Below are positions 1-6,169 of a stretch of DNA of 6,508 nucleotides, piece by piece. The notes beneath the pieces were generated by a model that ran no database searches, was not told where the DNA came from, and was given only the letters and a program-made list of their open reading frames with translations. The stretch spans positions 1 through 6,508 of the forward strand of contig CAVOBC010000279.1 in the NCBI GenBank assembly GCA_963693635.1. The letters are read 5' to 3'. The translations under genes were made by a program, and so were the position numbers. The DNA comes from CAVOBC01 sp963693635. Its GTDB lineage: Bacteria > Pseudomonadota > Gammaproteobacteria > Pseudomonadales > Azotimanducaceae. Positions within the stretch are counted from its first letter, which is position 1. Each line of letters starts with the position of its first letter.

Positions 1-713
1 CGGTGCCACAGCACGGCTCCGTCTTCGACGCTGATGGCCGACATGCCACCACTCGTTTCACAGCAGCCGTAAAACGGGTTGAGGGAGAGTGCAATCTCGA
101 GCGATGAACCCGGAACATAGACAACGTTGTTGTGCACGAGCGGCGAACCGGAATACAACGGAACCGGGTTGTCGCCCGGTTTGCTGAACCAGCCCGCTTC
201 ACCGTCGCGCGCATTGAGTGCAAAGATGCCCTCGTCACGCATCGCAACGACTAACCTCACTTCCTTGCCGCCGGCTTCCCGCGCAAAGCTGATGCTGCTC
301 CCAACCTCCGAATCGAGTGGCGCCCGCCAGCGTTCACAACCGCTTTCGCGGTCGAGCGCAACGATGCCCCGCCCGCCATCACCCACGAACATCGTGTCCC
401 CACTGACGAGCGGCATAGATCGGGGCTGATCTGTCGCCAGGCCGTAGACCCACTTCAATGTCAGCCTGCCAATGTTGCCGCGACTGATCGTCGACTTTTT
501 CGCCAGGCGCGTATTTTCGAGGTCAAAGCCCCATGCTACAGGCGCAAGTTGTTGCAGACCCGGCGGCCCGCACGCCGGCTGTGCGGCGACGCGCGGCGAG
601 CACAACACGAGCGTCAACATAAGGGCCGCGATGGTGGTTCGGCACGCCGCGCGCTGGCCTCGCGGCCGATGCGCCACACTTGCCCGACCTATCTCCGGAG
701 CTGTCATCATCAT
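1..713 (-). CDS. PQQ-binding beta-propeller repeat protein, polyvinyl-alcohol-dehydrogenase-like (C-terminus beyond window)
   Basis: The minus strand is open from the left edge to about 728 and encodes at least 237 residues from the ATG at 713. A hydrophobic stretch at about residues 26-44 ending in RVAAQ looks like a Sec signal peptide, so the protein is probably periplasmic. The mature part shows the N-terminal signature of PQQ-dependent polyvinyl-alcohol-dehydrogenase-like proteins: WGFDLENTR (61-69), LTLKWVYG (84-91), then propeller blades with the pattern ALDRESGCERW (119-129), ALNARDGEAGW (165-175) and AISVEDGAVLW (226-236). A vicinal Cys pair (C217-C218) sits where PQQ dehydrogenases carry their vicinal disulfide. 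The family oxidises alcohols in the periplasm using PQQ; the actual substrate is unknown. The start is uncertain. ATGs at 713, 710, 707 and 728 and a GTG at 677 are possible; GTG677 gives the most compact signal peptide (n-region about 15 residues). The gene is divergent from the acyltransferase. Frame continuity and repeats make the family call solid, while catalytic residues in the missing part cannot be judged. Confidence 0.85.
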   Translation of the reverse strand, partial: MMMTAPEIGRASVAHRPRGQRAACRTTIAALMLTLVLCSPRVAAQPACGPPGLQQLAPVAWGFDLENTRLAKKSTISRGNIGRLTLKWVYGLATDQPRSMPLVSGDTMFVGDGGRGIVALDRESGCERWRAPLDSEVGSSISFAREAGGKEVRLVVAMRDEGIFALNARDGEAGWFSKPGDNPVPLYSGSPLVHNNVVYVPGSSLEIALSLNPFYGCCETSGGMSAISVEDGAVLWH

Positions 714-991
714 CCCCAGTAGTACCATCAGGTGACGCCGGGAGCAAGCAACACCCTGACCGACCATCGCTTGCTTTCGTCCACCCTCTTCGACTTACCA
801 TGTTTACAGGCTGCACTGAGAATGACCACTTGAATGATGCGCACGCAACCCCTGACCGACGCTGCACCATGGCCTCCGATACGAACAGGAACACACCGCG
901 GCAAGACGGTGCCCGGGACCCATGCACTGAGCAACCGAGCGCTGTGGATCTTGCCTCGCATGCGTAGCACGCTGCGCATTTAGAACCCAGG
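714..991. other. Divergent intergenic region between the PQQ protein and the acyltransferase
   Basis: About 280 bp separate the divergent starts and must hold promoters for both genes. Small ORFs cross it on both strands, but none has a ribosome binding site, recognisable motifs or composition suggesting a gene. I see no pair of -35/-10 boxes good enough to name on either strand. The in-frame TAG at 965-967 limits the acyltransferase start to 992 or later. Confidence 0.5.
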
Positions 992-3007
992 ATGCTTTCA
1001 CACTCACCCGTCCGGGGAGCGCAAACATACCGCCCCGACATCGATGGACTACGGGCGGTCGCGGTTGGCGCGGTCGTGTTAAGCCACGCCGGCGTACCCC
1101 TCATGTCTGGCGGCTTCATCGGGGTTGATGTCTTTTTCGTCATATCCGGCTTCCTCATCACCCAGATTCTGCAGCGCGAACTGGCTGGGGGCGAGTTCTC
1201 GTTGATCGCGTTCTACGAACGGCGAGTGCGCCGGATTTTCCCTGCACTTATGGTCGTTATCGCCGCCACACTCATCGGTGGCGCGGTGCTGGTGCCGCCC
1301 GATGCACTGAAAGATCTAACCGGTTCGGCGGTCGCCACAGCCGTATTTTCATCCAACCTGTGGTTTTGGCGAAGCGCCACCGACTACTTTGGCCCAGGCG
1401 CTGCTTATCAACCCTTGCTACATACATGGTCCCTCGCGGTCGAAGAGCAGTTCTACATCGTCTACCCACTCCTGCTCTGGTGGGCATCAAGATGGTCGCC
1501 GCGGTGGACGCTTCCTGTCCTTGGCATGCTGACCGCCGCCTTGTTTGCAACCGCGCTCATCGACACCGAACAGAGGCCGGTCGCGGCATTCTTCCTGATG
1601 CCATCGCGCGGATGGGAGCTCGGTATGGGTTGTCTGCTCGCCCTCGCACTCGCACGGTCTTCAACGCCCTCGACCACATCAGTGCTCGCGCCTCGCGCGG
1701 TGCGAGAAGTGTTGGGCGCCGTTAGCCTGACGGCGATCGTCGCAGCTTGCATGATGTACGACGAGACCACCCCCTTCCCCGGCACGGCAGCACTGGTGCC
1801 CTGCCTGGCCGCAGCCGCACTGATCGGTGTTGGTGCACACGGCGGCTCGCTGGCCAGCAGGTTGCTCGCAAGTCGGCCGTTCGTGTCAATTGGCCTCCTG
1901 TCGTACTCGCTCTACCTGTGGCACTGGCCCCTGCTCGCTTTTGTGCGGATCTATCGCGACAACGAGGACCTGCCGCCAACACTAGCGCTCGCGTGCGTCG
2001 TTACGGCGACCGGGCTTGCAGCGATCACGTGGGCACTGGTGGAGCGGCCAGTTCGAAGCCGCTCTGCACGCCCCGTGACCGTCTTCAGCTTCGCCGGCAT
2101 CGCCACGGTGGCCGTCGTCACCGTCAGCCTGGCTGGCTGGCACAGCGGCGGTTTCCCCACCCGTTTCGATGTCGACACCATACGCATCTATGCGGCCGCC
2201 AGGGATATCAATCCGGATCAGGACCGGTGTACTGCACGCGATCCCTCAACGTGGACACCTTGCCGATTCGGCGAAGGGCCCGCAGACGCACCGGTCAGCT
2301 TCCTGCTCTGGGGCGACTCGCACGCAGTCACGCTCATGTCGGCCGCCAACGCCGCAGCAACAGCGCTCAGGCAAACGGGAATGCTCGCCGGCCTGGACGC
2401 CTGCCCGCCACTCCTTGGTGTGGTCTGGCGACGGCCAGGCTTTCATTTCTGCGCGAGTTTCAATGCCGCCGTATTGCGGCATCTAAACCAGCGCGATGAC
2501 ATCAAGACAGTAATTCTGGCCGCGAGATGGCCGTTGATTGTCAGTGGCAGCCGCGTTGACAGCGAGCCAGGCGGTCCAGTCCAGATGGTCTACTCTGATC
2601 GCGACACCGAAGGCACACCAGACAATCCCACCCTCGTCCTCCAGGGCCTGGCTGCAACCATTGACGCCGTCCACAAAACGGGCCGCGAGGTCGTCATCAT
2701 CGGCGGTGTCCCCGAGATTGGCTGGCGAGTTCCACGCCGATTTGGCGACGCACAGCGATTCGGCCTCGCCCTGCCGCCCTTGCCCACCATTGAGACCGTC
2801 ACCCAACGTCAGGCAGCCGCAACGTCAATCATTGAGCGATCCCTGACAGGGGGCGCAACCCATGTCCCCCTTGTCAATATCTTCTGCACACCCGTCTGTC
2901 AGATTGAAGCCGATGGTCGTCCCCTCTACACGGACAGCCATCACCTGTCTCACTTTGGGGCTGTGCGCAAACTGACCCCTACATTCAAAGCGCTGCTGGG
3001 CGACTAG
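992..3007 (+). CDS. Acyltransferase-3 / SGNH-hydrolase fusion, OafA/YrhL-like polysaccharide O-acyltransferase
   Basis: A complete 671-residue two-domain integral membrane protein, the usual length for this fusion family. Residues 13-355 form the acyltransferase-3 domain: RPDIDGLRAVAV (14-25), H32 in the first helix, GVDVFFVISGFLIT (44-57), the RRIFPAL loop (80-86), HTWSLAVEEQFY (144-155), LSYSLYLWHWP (303-313) and ERPV (351-354), with about ten hydrophobic helices. A further helix at about 362-382 leads to a periplasmic SGNH domain with GDSH at 441-444 (nucleophile Ser443) and the C-terminal Asp-x-x-His pair D648/H651. Six cysteines (413, 424, 471, 487, 632, 636) in the SGNH part could form disulfides. 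By family knowledge it moves an acyl group, usually acetyl, across the inner membrane onto O-antigen, exopolysaccharide or a similar glycan; the acceptor here is unknown. ATG992 is the first start after an in-frame TAG at 965-967; the SD is poor (AGG abutting the ATG). No glycan biosynthesis genes flank it, so it looks like a stand-alone modifier. All key motifs are intact. Confidence 0.95.
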   Translation: MLSHSPVRGAQTYRPDIDGLRAVAVGAVVLSHAGVPLMSGGFIGVDVFFVISGFLITQILQRELAGGEFSLIAFYERRVRRIFPALMVVIAATLIGGAVLVPPDALKDLTGSAVATAVFSSNLWFWRSATDYFGPGAAYQPLLHTWSLAVEEQFYIVYPLLLWWASRWSPRWTLPVLGMLTAALFATALIDTEQRPVAAFFLMPSRGWELGMGCLLALALARSSTPSTTSVLAPRAVREVLGAVSLTAIVAACMMYDETTPFPGTAALVPCLAAAALIGVGAHGGSLASRLLASRPFVSIGLLSYSLYLWHWPLLAFVRIYRDNEDLPPTLALACVVTATGLAAITWALVERPVRSRSARPVTVFSFAGIATVAVVTVSLAGWHSGGFPTRFDVDTIRIYAAARDINPDQDRCTARDPSTWTPCRFGEGPADAPVSFLLWGDSHAVTLMSAANAAATALRQTGMLAGLDACPPLLGVVWRRPGFHFCASFNAAVLRHLNQRDDIKTVILAARWPLIVSGSRVDSEPGGPVQMVYSDRDTEGTPDNPTLVLQGLAATIDAVHKTGREVVIIGGVPEIGWRVPRRFGDAQRFGLALPPLPTIETVTQRQAAATSIIERSLTGGATHVPLVNIFCTPVCQIEADGRPLYTDSHHLSHFGAVRKLTPTFKALLGD

Positions 3008-3012
3008 CCAGT

Positions 3013-3037
3013 GCGGTGCGGGGGTGCACCGCCATTT
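3013..3037 (+). terminator. Candidate intrinsic terminator after the acyltransferase
   Basis: A perfect 7-bp stem, GCGGTGC (3013-3019) with GCACCGC (3026-3032), encloses the loop GGGGGT and begins five bases after the stop codon. The following tract is CATTTC, so the U-tail is weak. Its place directly behind a convergent gene end supports a role as a transcript end or 3' stabiliser; efficiency is doubtful. Confidence 0.4.
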
Positions 3038-3047
3038 CGGCAAGCCT

Positions 3048-3100
3048 CTCTTCTGCATGCCGCTCTTCTGCACGGCTTATCTGCAAGAATCTCTTCCGCA
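3048..3100. repeat. Short imperfect direct repeats in the convergent spacer
   Basis: CTCTTCTGCA occurs at 3048-3057 and again at 3063-3072 (15-base period), with a one-mismatch copy CTCTTCCGCA at 3091-3100 preceded by CTGCA. The spacer (3008-3232) holds no convincing gene. Near the phyH-like stop there is only a weak 4-bp hairpin for leftward transcripts (3188-3202, CGGG/CCCG). Function of the repeats is unknown. Confidence 0.3.
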
Positions 3101-3232
3101 AGAACATGCGAGGTTCGCTGGCAAACCGACTCCCAATGATGAGTGCCGGGAAGGTACACAACGAAAGAACTGTCAGGATGGCAAATTCGGGACAAGAACC
3201 CGCCTGAGGCTCCGCGTGAAGCCCAGATGCCG

Positions 3233-4618
3233 TCAGGCATCCATCCAACCGTTCGCCTGCGACGCCACGCGCCACACGCCGTCACCTTCGTAGCTGGCTA
3301 TCGACGAGAGCGACACTGCTGGCACGCCGCCCCCGCCCCGCTCGACAGTACCGCTCGGCAACATCGGCAGGCCATACTTCTCCCACCAGGGCGGCTCCGC
3401 GACAACATGTCCCGTAACATCACGCTGGCCGAGGTTCCACTCAGCAAACATATCTTCAAGGGGTGGATGACGGGCAAGCACAAACTCGTTTGAGTCCATG
3501 ATCCATTGATTGGTCACCTCCCTCAGCCCGTCTGCCGGATCATCGTCACCAGCCTCACCATCAAAGCGAAAGAAGCCGTCCATGCTGCAACTTACGCGCG
3601 GCCCCCCATGCTTGCCCGCCGCCGTCCAGCGCATGTGGCTCCGCTCTCGCACACGATTGAGATCCTGAATGACCGCCCGCCTGACGGCCCCTGTTTCATG
3701 GAGCCCGGCCGAGTGCACCATCAAGCCGTGGCAGAAAATGACATCACCTGCACGACCAACGAATTCCACCGGTTGAATATTCGCTTTGATGTCATCCATA
3801 GCGTCACTGGACCCATCCGTGGCGACCCAGTTCAGCGCTTGCCCCGACGTCGGATAGAGCTTCTGCGGTGATCCCGGAAAGATCGTGAACCCACCAGAAC
3901 GCGGCTCGACATCCGTCACATAGGTCACGACCATCAACTCGGTCATGCTCTGATCCATGTGCGGACCAAGGTTTGTTACCGGGGACTCATCGTTCCTCGG
4001 AAAGATCGAATAGATGCCGCGATTGCGACGTGGACGTTTGATCGGACCGCCCATCAGGGCTTCTGCCATGTGCATCAGATTGGGATGCGCAGAGGTTGCG
4101 TCGACGAATTCGGGATCATGCCCCAGCCCATGCCAACGCCAGACATCGTTGCCGACATCTCGGGTCAGCTTGTGGGGTAATCGACCAACTCGCTCACCCG
4201 GGTCCGCGCCAGTCCGTGCATCATCCGGCGACGGCCAGATGCCATGGCCCATCCAGTTCTGCGCCAGTGACCAGCGATTCTCCTCGGGCCAACTGCGCCC
4301 GGGAACCGCCCACGTGCCTGGGTCAGTGGGCCGCAGCCCCGCCGCTTGTACCGGTGGCTGCCGCCACCACATGTCCAGAAACGGATCAAAAGTCGCCGGC
4401 GGAATCAGCCCGCGCTTGACGACGTAGCCAAACTCCCGAAAGTGATCGATCTCGGCACGGGAGAGCCCCCGTTGATTCGCTCCCGGCAGGTCTGTGTCCG
4501 GCGTCAACAGTCGCGGCTCATGTGACGCCGCCGTCGCGGTTCCAAACGCCATCTCAGGATCTTTGGGTGCCGGAATCGACACCTCACTATCGTTAGCGCG
4601 AACCGTTGCGTCAGTCAT
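3233..4618 (-). CDS. PhyH-family Fe(II)/2-oxoglutarate-dependent oxygenase (phytanoyl-CoA dioxygenase-like)
   Basis: A 461-residue soluble protein. After a disordered N-terminus (1-48) comes the PhyH opening helix LSRAEIDHFREFGYVVKRG (52-70), then the double-stranded beta-helix core. The proximal iron ligands are in GPHMDQS (H220, D222), followed by SGGFTIFPGSPQK (241-253). The distal ligand is most likely H302 in GDVIFCHGLMVHSAG (291-305), with R313/R314 as candidate 2-oxoglutarate-binding arginine. The family couples 2-oxoglutarate decarboxylation to hydroxylation of a substrate that cannot be predicted here. The protein is longer than many PhyH members (roughly 270-330 residues): it has an insert at about 85-200 and a C-terminal tail of about 100 residues rich in Trp and Gly (WWEKYG at 411-416). 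The frame stays open upstream to an ATG at 4756, but the ATG at 4618 has GAGGA seven bases upstream and the extra 46 residues look non-coding. It is convergent with the acyltransferase and divergent from the GlcG/HbpS pseudogene. Metal-binding residues are intact, so it should be active. Confidence 0.9.
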   Translation of the reverse strand: MTDATVRANDSEVSIPAPKDPEMAFGTATAASHEPRLLTPDTDLPGANQRGLSRAEIDHFREFGYVVKRGLIPPATFDPFLDMWWRQPPVQAAGLRPTDPGTWAVPGRSWPEENRWSLAQNWMGHGIWPSPDDARTGADPGERVGRLPHKLTRDVGNDVWRWHGLGHDPEFVDATSAHPNLMHMAEALMGGPIKRPRRNRGIYSIFPRNDESPVTNLGPHMDQSMTELMVVTYVTDVEPRSGGFTIFPGSPQKLYPTSGQALNWVATDGSSDAMDDIKANIQPVEFVGRAGDVIFCHGLMVHSAGLHETGAVRRAVIQDLNRVRERSHMRWTAAGKHGGPRVSCSMDGFFRFDGEAGDDDPADGLREVTNQWIMDSNEFVLARHPPLEDMFAEWNLGQRDVTGHVVAEPPWWEKYGLPMLPSGTVERGGGGVPAVSLSSIASYEGDGVWRVASQANGWMDA

Positions 4619-4625
4619 CACGGAT

Positions 4626-4630
4626 TCCTC
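4626..4630 (-). promoter_or_regulatory. Ribosome binding site deciding the PhyH-like start
   Basis: On the minus strand GAGGA lies seven bases before the ATG at 4618-4616, an optimal spacing. The in-frame ATG upstream at 4756 lacks a comparable site. This is the main reason for choosing the 461-residue form. Confidence 0.7.
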
Positions 4631-4650
4631 AGGCGCGGAACAGACACACG

Positions 4651-4679
4651 AGAGTACCGATTCCCCCCACATCCGTCCA
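4651..4679 (-). promoter_or_regulatory. Weak candidate promoter for the PhyH-like gene
   Basis: On the minus strand TGGACG (4679-4674) and TACTCT (4656-4651) are 17 bases apart and would start transcription about 25 bases before the ATG, leaving room for the GAGGA site. The matches to TTGACA and TATAAT are only partial (4/6 and 3/6), so this is a guess from spacing. Confidence 0.2.
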
Positions 4680-4779
4680 GCATCCATGAATTGCCTGGAG
4701 CGATCTTGCTGGCGCAGAATTTCTGTCGCCAGGTCGACTGTCGCGATCGGCGGCAAATGCTCTTAAAAAAGGCGTCAAA

Positions 4780-4813
4780 GCAACGGGTTCACTGCTCGTC
4801 GCCGAACCGTTGC
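4780..4813. repeat. Imperfect inverted repeat in the phyH-like/glcG-like divergent spacer
   Basis: GCAACGGGTTC (4780-4790) and GAACCGTTGC (4804-4813) are complementary over ten bases with one extra G, around a 13-base loop. Read leftward, the hairpin is followed by a T6 run (4770-4765) after a further nine bases, too far for a standard terminator. Its location between divergent genes also allows a regulator site. Which, if either, applies is unknown. Confidence 0.35.
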
Positions 4814-4844
4814 CTGCGCGTGCCACCTGCTGTCTGATGGGATT

Positions 4845-4861
4845 GGGATCTGACCGATCCC
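4845..4861. promoter_or_regulatory. Perfect inverted repeat upstream of the glcG/hbpS-like pseudogene
   Basis: GGGATC (4845-4850) and GATCCC (4856-4861) flank a 5-base spacer and end 13 bases before the AAGGAG ribosome binding site. Its size and position suit a dimeric-repressor operator or a 5'-leader hairpin. It is short enough to arise by chance, and no regulator gene is in the window. Confidence 0.3.
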
Positions 4862-4874
4862 GGCTAAAACTAAC

Positions 4875-4880
4875 AAGGAG
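4875..4880 (+). promoter_or_regulatory. Consensus ribosome binding site of the glcG/hbpS-like pseudogene
   Basis: AAGGAG sits seven bases before ATG4888, the best Shine-Dalgarno in the window. It fixes the start against an in-frame ATG at 4810, and the signal peptide begins exactly at 4888. The translation signal survives although the reading frame behind it is broken. Confidence 0.75.
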
Positions 4881-4887
4881 CACTCGT

Positions 4888-5660
4888 ATGAAGTTTAAAT
4901 CAGTCCTGACTGGCGCACTTGCCACCGGTCTGCTCGCGTTGTCTGCCTCGGTCGTGGCCGAAGAAGGCGGCGGGCCTGGCGCCTGCAGCAGCCTGCCGTC
5001 GCACACGGATCTGCAGAACGCGCTCATCGCCGCAGTCACCGCCGAGACCTCCGGGCTGGACTTCGACATGTGGGCAACCGTCGCCGATCGAGATGGCATC
5101 GTCTGCGCAGTCGCATTCTCAGGTGCTGACCGCGGATCACAGTGGCCTGGGAGTCGGGCAATCTCTGCGCAAAAAGCCAACACCGCGAATGCGTTCAGTC
5201 TTCCCGGGCTCTCCCTGTCAACCGCTAATCTCTTTTCGGCAGTGCAGCCTGTACGGATTGCAGCACAGCAACCCCGTTAGCACGGACGTGGCGTACAAGG
5301 GGCCTTCCCATCACTAAGGCCGGTCCAATGACCCGATGGTAGGCAACAAGCCCGGCGGCGTTAACGTCTTCGGCGGCGGTCTGGCACTCTACGACGAGGT
5401 GGATGGCTTGATCGGCGCGGTCGGTGTCAGCGGCGACACGTCGTGTGCGGACCATGATCGGTTGGCGAGTGCGAAGCAATCTGGCGCTGGACTTCCTGTC
5501 ATCAGTCGGTGGCGTCAGTGGTGATGCGGCACGGCCCGACAACATCATCTACGACGTCACGCCTAACTTCTTAGGCGGTACAGGTAAGAGCGCCGGCGGT
5601 TTCGGCCACGCAACCTGCATCAATACGGGCGATCAAACGCTGCTGCCTACAGTACAATAG
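4888..5660 (+). pseudogene. GlcG/HbpS-family haem-binding protein, broken by two frameshifts and one stop codon
   Basis: The first frame gives a signal peptide (1-24, ending SVVA) and the family core: HTDLQNALIAAV (39-50), SGLDFDMWATVADRDG (55-70), SAQKANTANAFSL (93-105), LSTANLFSAVQ (110-120). It runs off-frame after Q120 (5247) and stops at 5278-5280, giving a 130-residue product. Homology resumes at once in the second frame (LYGLQHSNPVSTDVAYKG from 5249), meets TAA at 5315-5317 where relatives, as I recall them, have Tyr, and goes on through NDPMVGNKPGGVNVFGGGLALYD to SGDTSCADH (ending 5455). The last part is in the third frame (IGWRVR from 5457, then ARPDNIIYDV and FGHATCINTGD) and ends at 5658-5660. 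Restoring 11 and 2 bases gives exactly 261 codons plus stop. The family (haem-degrading/GlcG, PF03928) binds haem; with a signal peptide it would act in the periplasm or outside the cell. Three separate lesions favour true decay, though consensus errors in a metagenome assembly remain possible. Confidence 0.85.
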
Positions 5661-5713
5661 CGCCGATCAACCCCCGAATTCTATGACGCAAGGCCTGCGC
5701 GCCAGCATCGACG

Positions 5714-6076
5714 TCACGGGCCAGGAGCGTCGTCATCCTCCTGCCCGGCATCCTCACCACTCCCTGCTGCCCGGTCGCGGGCTGCCCTCTCATCCCCATC
5801 GGTTGGTTCATGGCCCTGGTTGAGCATCTTCTGGAGCACTTCGCCTGCAGCAGTCTCAGTCGGAGAGTCAGTTGACGAATCAGATAAAGGATCTGGGCCA
5901 GATTCTGTTCGCGAGTCCGAGTTAATCGCCGGCCCTGCGTCCGCGGCATCGTCAACAAAACTGCTCATGCCAGCAAACGCACTCTGGCTTGTGCCACCAA
6001 CCGACGCTGTTCGAGAGCCTGCCTTGCGGCGCTTGCCGCCCCGCGGGCCGCCTGATCCTGTTCGTCCGCCAGCCAT
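5714..6076 (-). CDS. Hypothetical acidic low-complexity protein (doubtful)
   Basis: A 120-residue ORF that I do not recognise. It begins with a Gly/Arg/Lys-rich basic segment (MAGGRTGSGGPRGGKRRK), passes through a Ser/Thr/Asp-rich stretch (SDSSTDSPTETA), has one helix-like part (EVLQKMLNQGHE) and ends in a strongly acidic tail (GQEDDDAPGP). It has no signal peptide or membrane segment and would be largely disordered with opposite charges at its ends. On the minus strand GGGGA lies six bases before the chosen ATG at 6076. The frame is open back to an ATG at 6163, but that start falls inside a terminator-like hairpin and lacks a ribosome binding site. Its stop lies 54 bases beyond the end of the convergent pseudogene. 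GC-rich low-complexity DNA often gives spurious frames, so it may not be a gene. Confidence 0.35.
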   Translation of the reverse strand: MAGGRTGSGGPRGGKRRKAGSRTASVGGTSQSAFAGMSSFVDDAADAGPAINSDSRTESGPDPLSDSSTDSPTETAAGEVLQKMLNQGHEPTDGDERAARDRAAGSGEDAGQEDDDAPGP

Positions 6077-6146
6077 CCTGCATCCCCGGTGTTTAATGCG
6101 CACATTCGCAATCACGGTCAGTTTACGGCGCAAGGGCAAAGACACC

Positions 6147-6169
6147 AAAAAAAACGAGCTCATGACTCG
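6147..6169 (-). terminator. Terminator-like hairpin plus T8 on the minus strand
   Basis: On the minus strand CGAG (6169-6166) pairs with CTCG (6158-6155) around a 7-base loop, directly followed by eight T (6154-6147). The stem is only four pairs (five with a G-T wobble), but the T tract is the longest in the window. It would end transcripts coming leftward from beyond 6170, where no gene is visible inside the window. Confidence 0.3.

Noticed and set aside
523..1161. 212-residue minus-strand ORF spanning the PQQ protein start, spacer and acyltransferase start
   Set aside because: It overlaps two well-supported genes in another frame or strand, and its Arg/Cys/Ser-rich composition is typical of a shadow frame.
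1747..2499. 250-residue plus-strand ORF inside the acyltransferase
   Set aside because: It is the +1 shadow of a gene with clear motifs throughout, and is Arg-rich with no family signature.
3048..3100. CRISPR-like array
   Set aside because: The repeats are only 10 bases, irregularly spaced and imperfect. No spacers or cas genes are present.
2985..3275. Minus-strand frame with AEER repeats in the convergent spacer
   Set aside because: The peptide repeat simply reflects the CTCTTCTGCA DNA repeats; there is no ribosome binding site and it overlaps both gene ends.
4619..4756. 46-residue N-terminal extension of the PhyH-like protein from ATG4756
   Set aside because: The ATG at 4618 has GAGGA at seven bases, and the extension has no family similarity or ribosome binding site.
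5240..5460. Programmed ribosomal frameshifting in the GlcG/HbpS-like gene
   Set aside because: No slippery heptamer is seen at either shift point, and the separate in-frame TAA cannot be explained by frameshifting. Decay is simpler.
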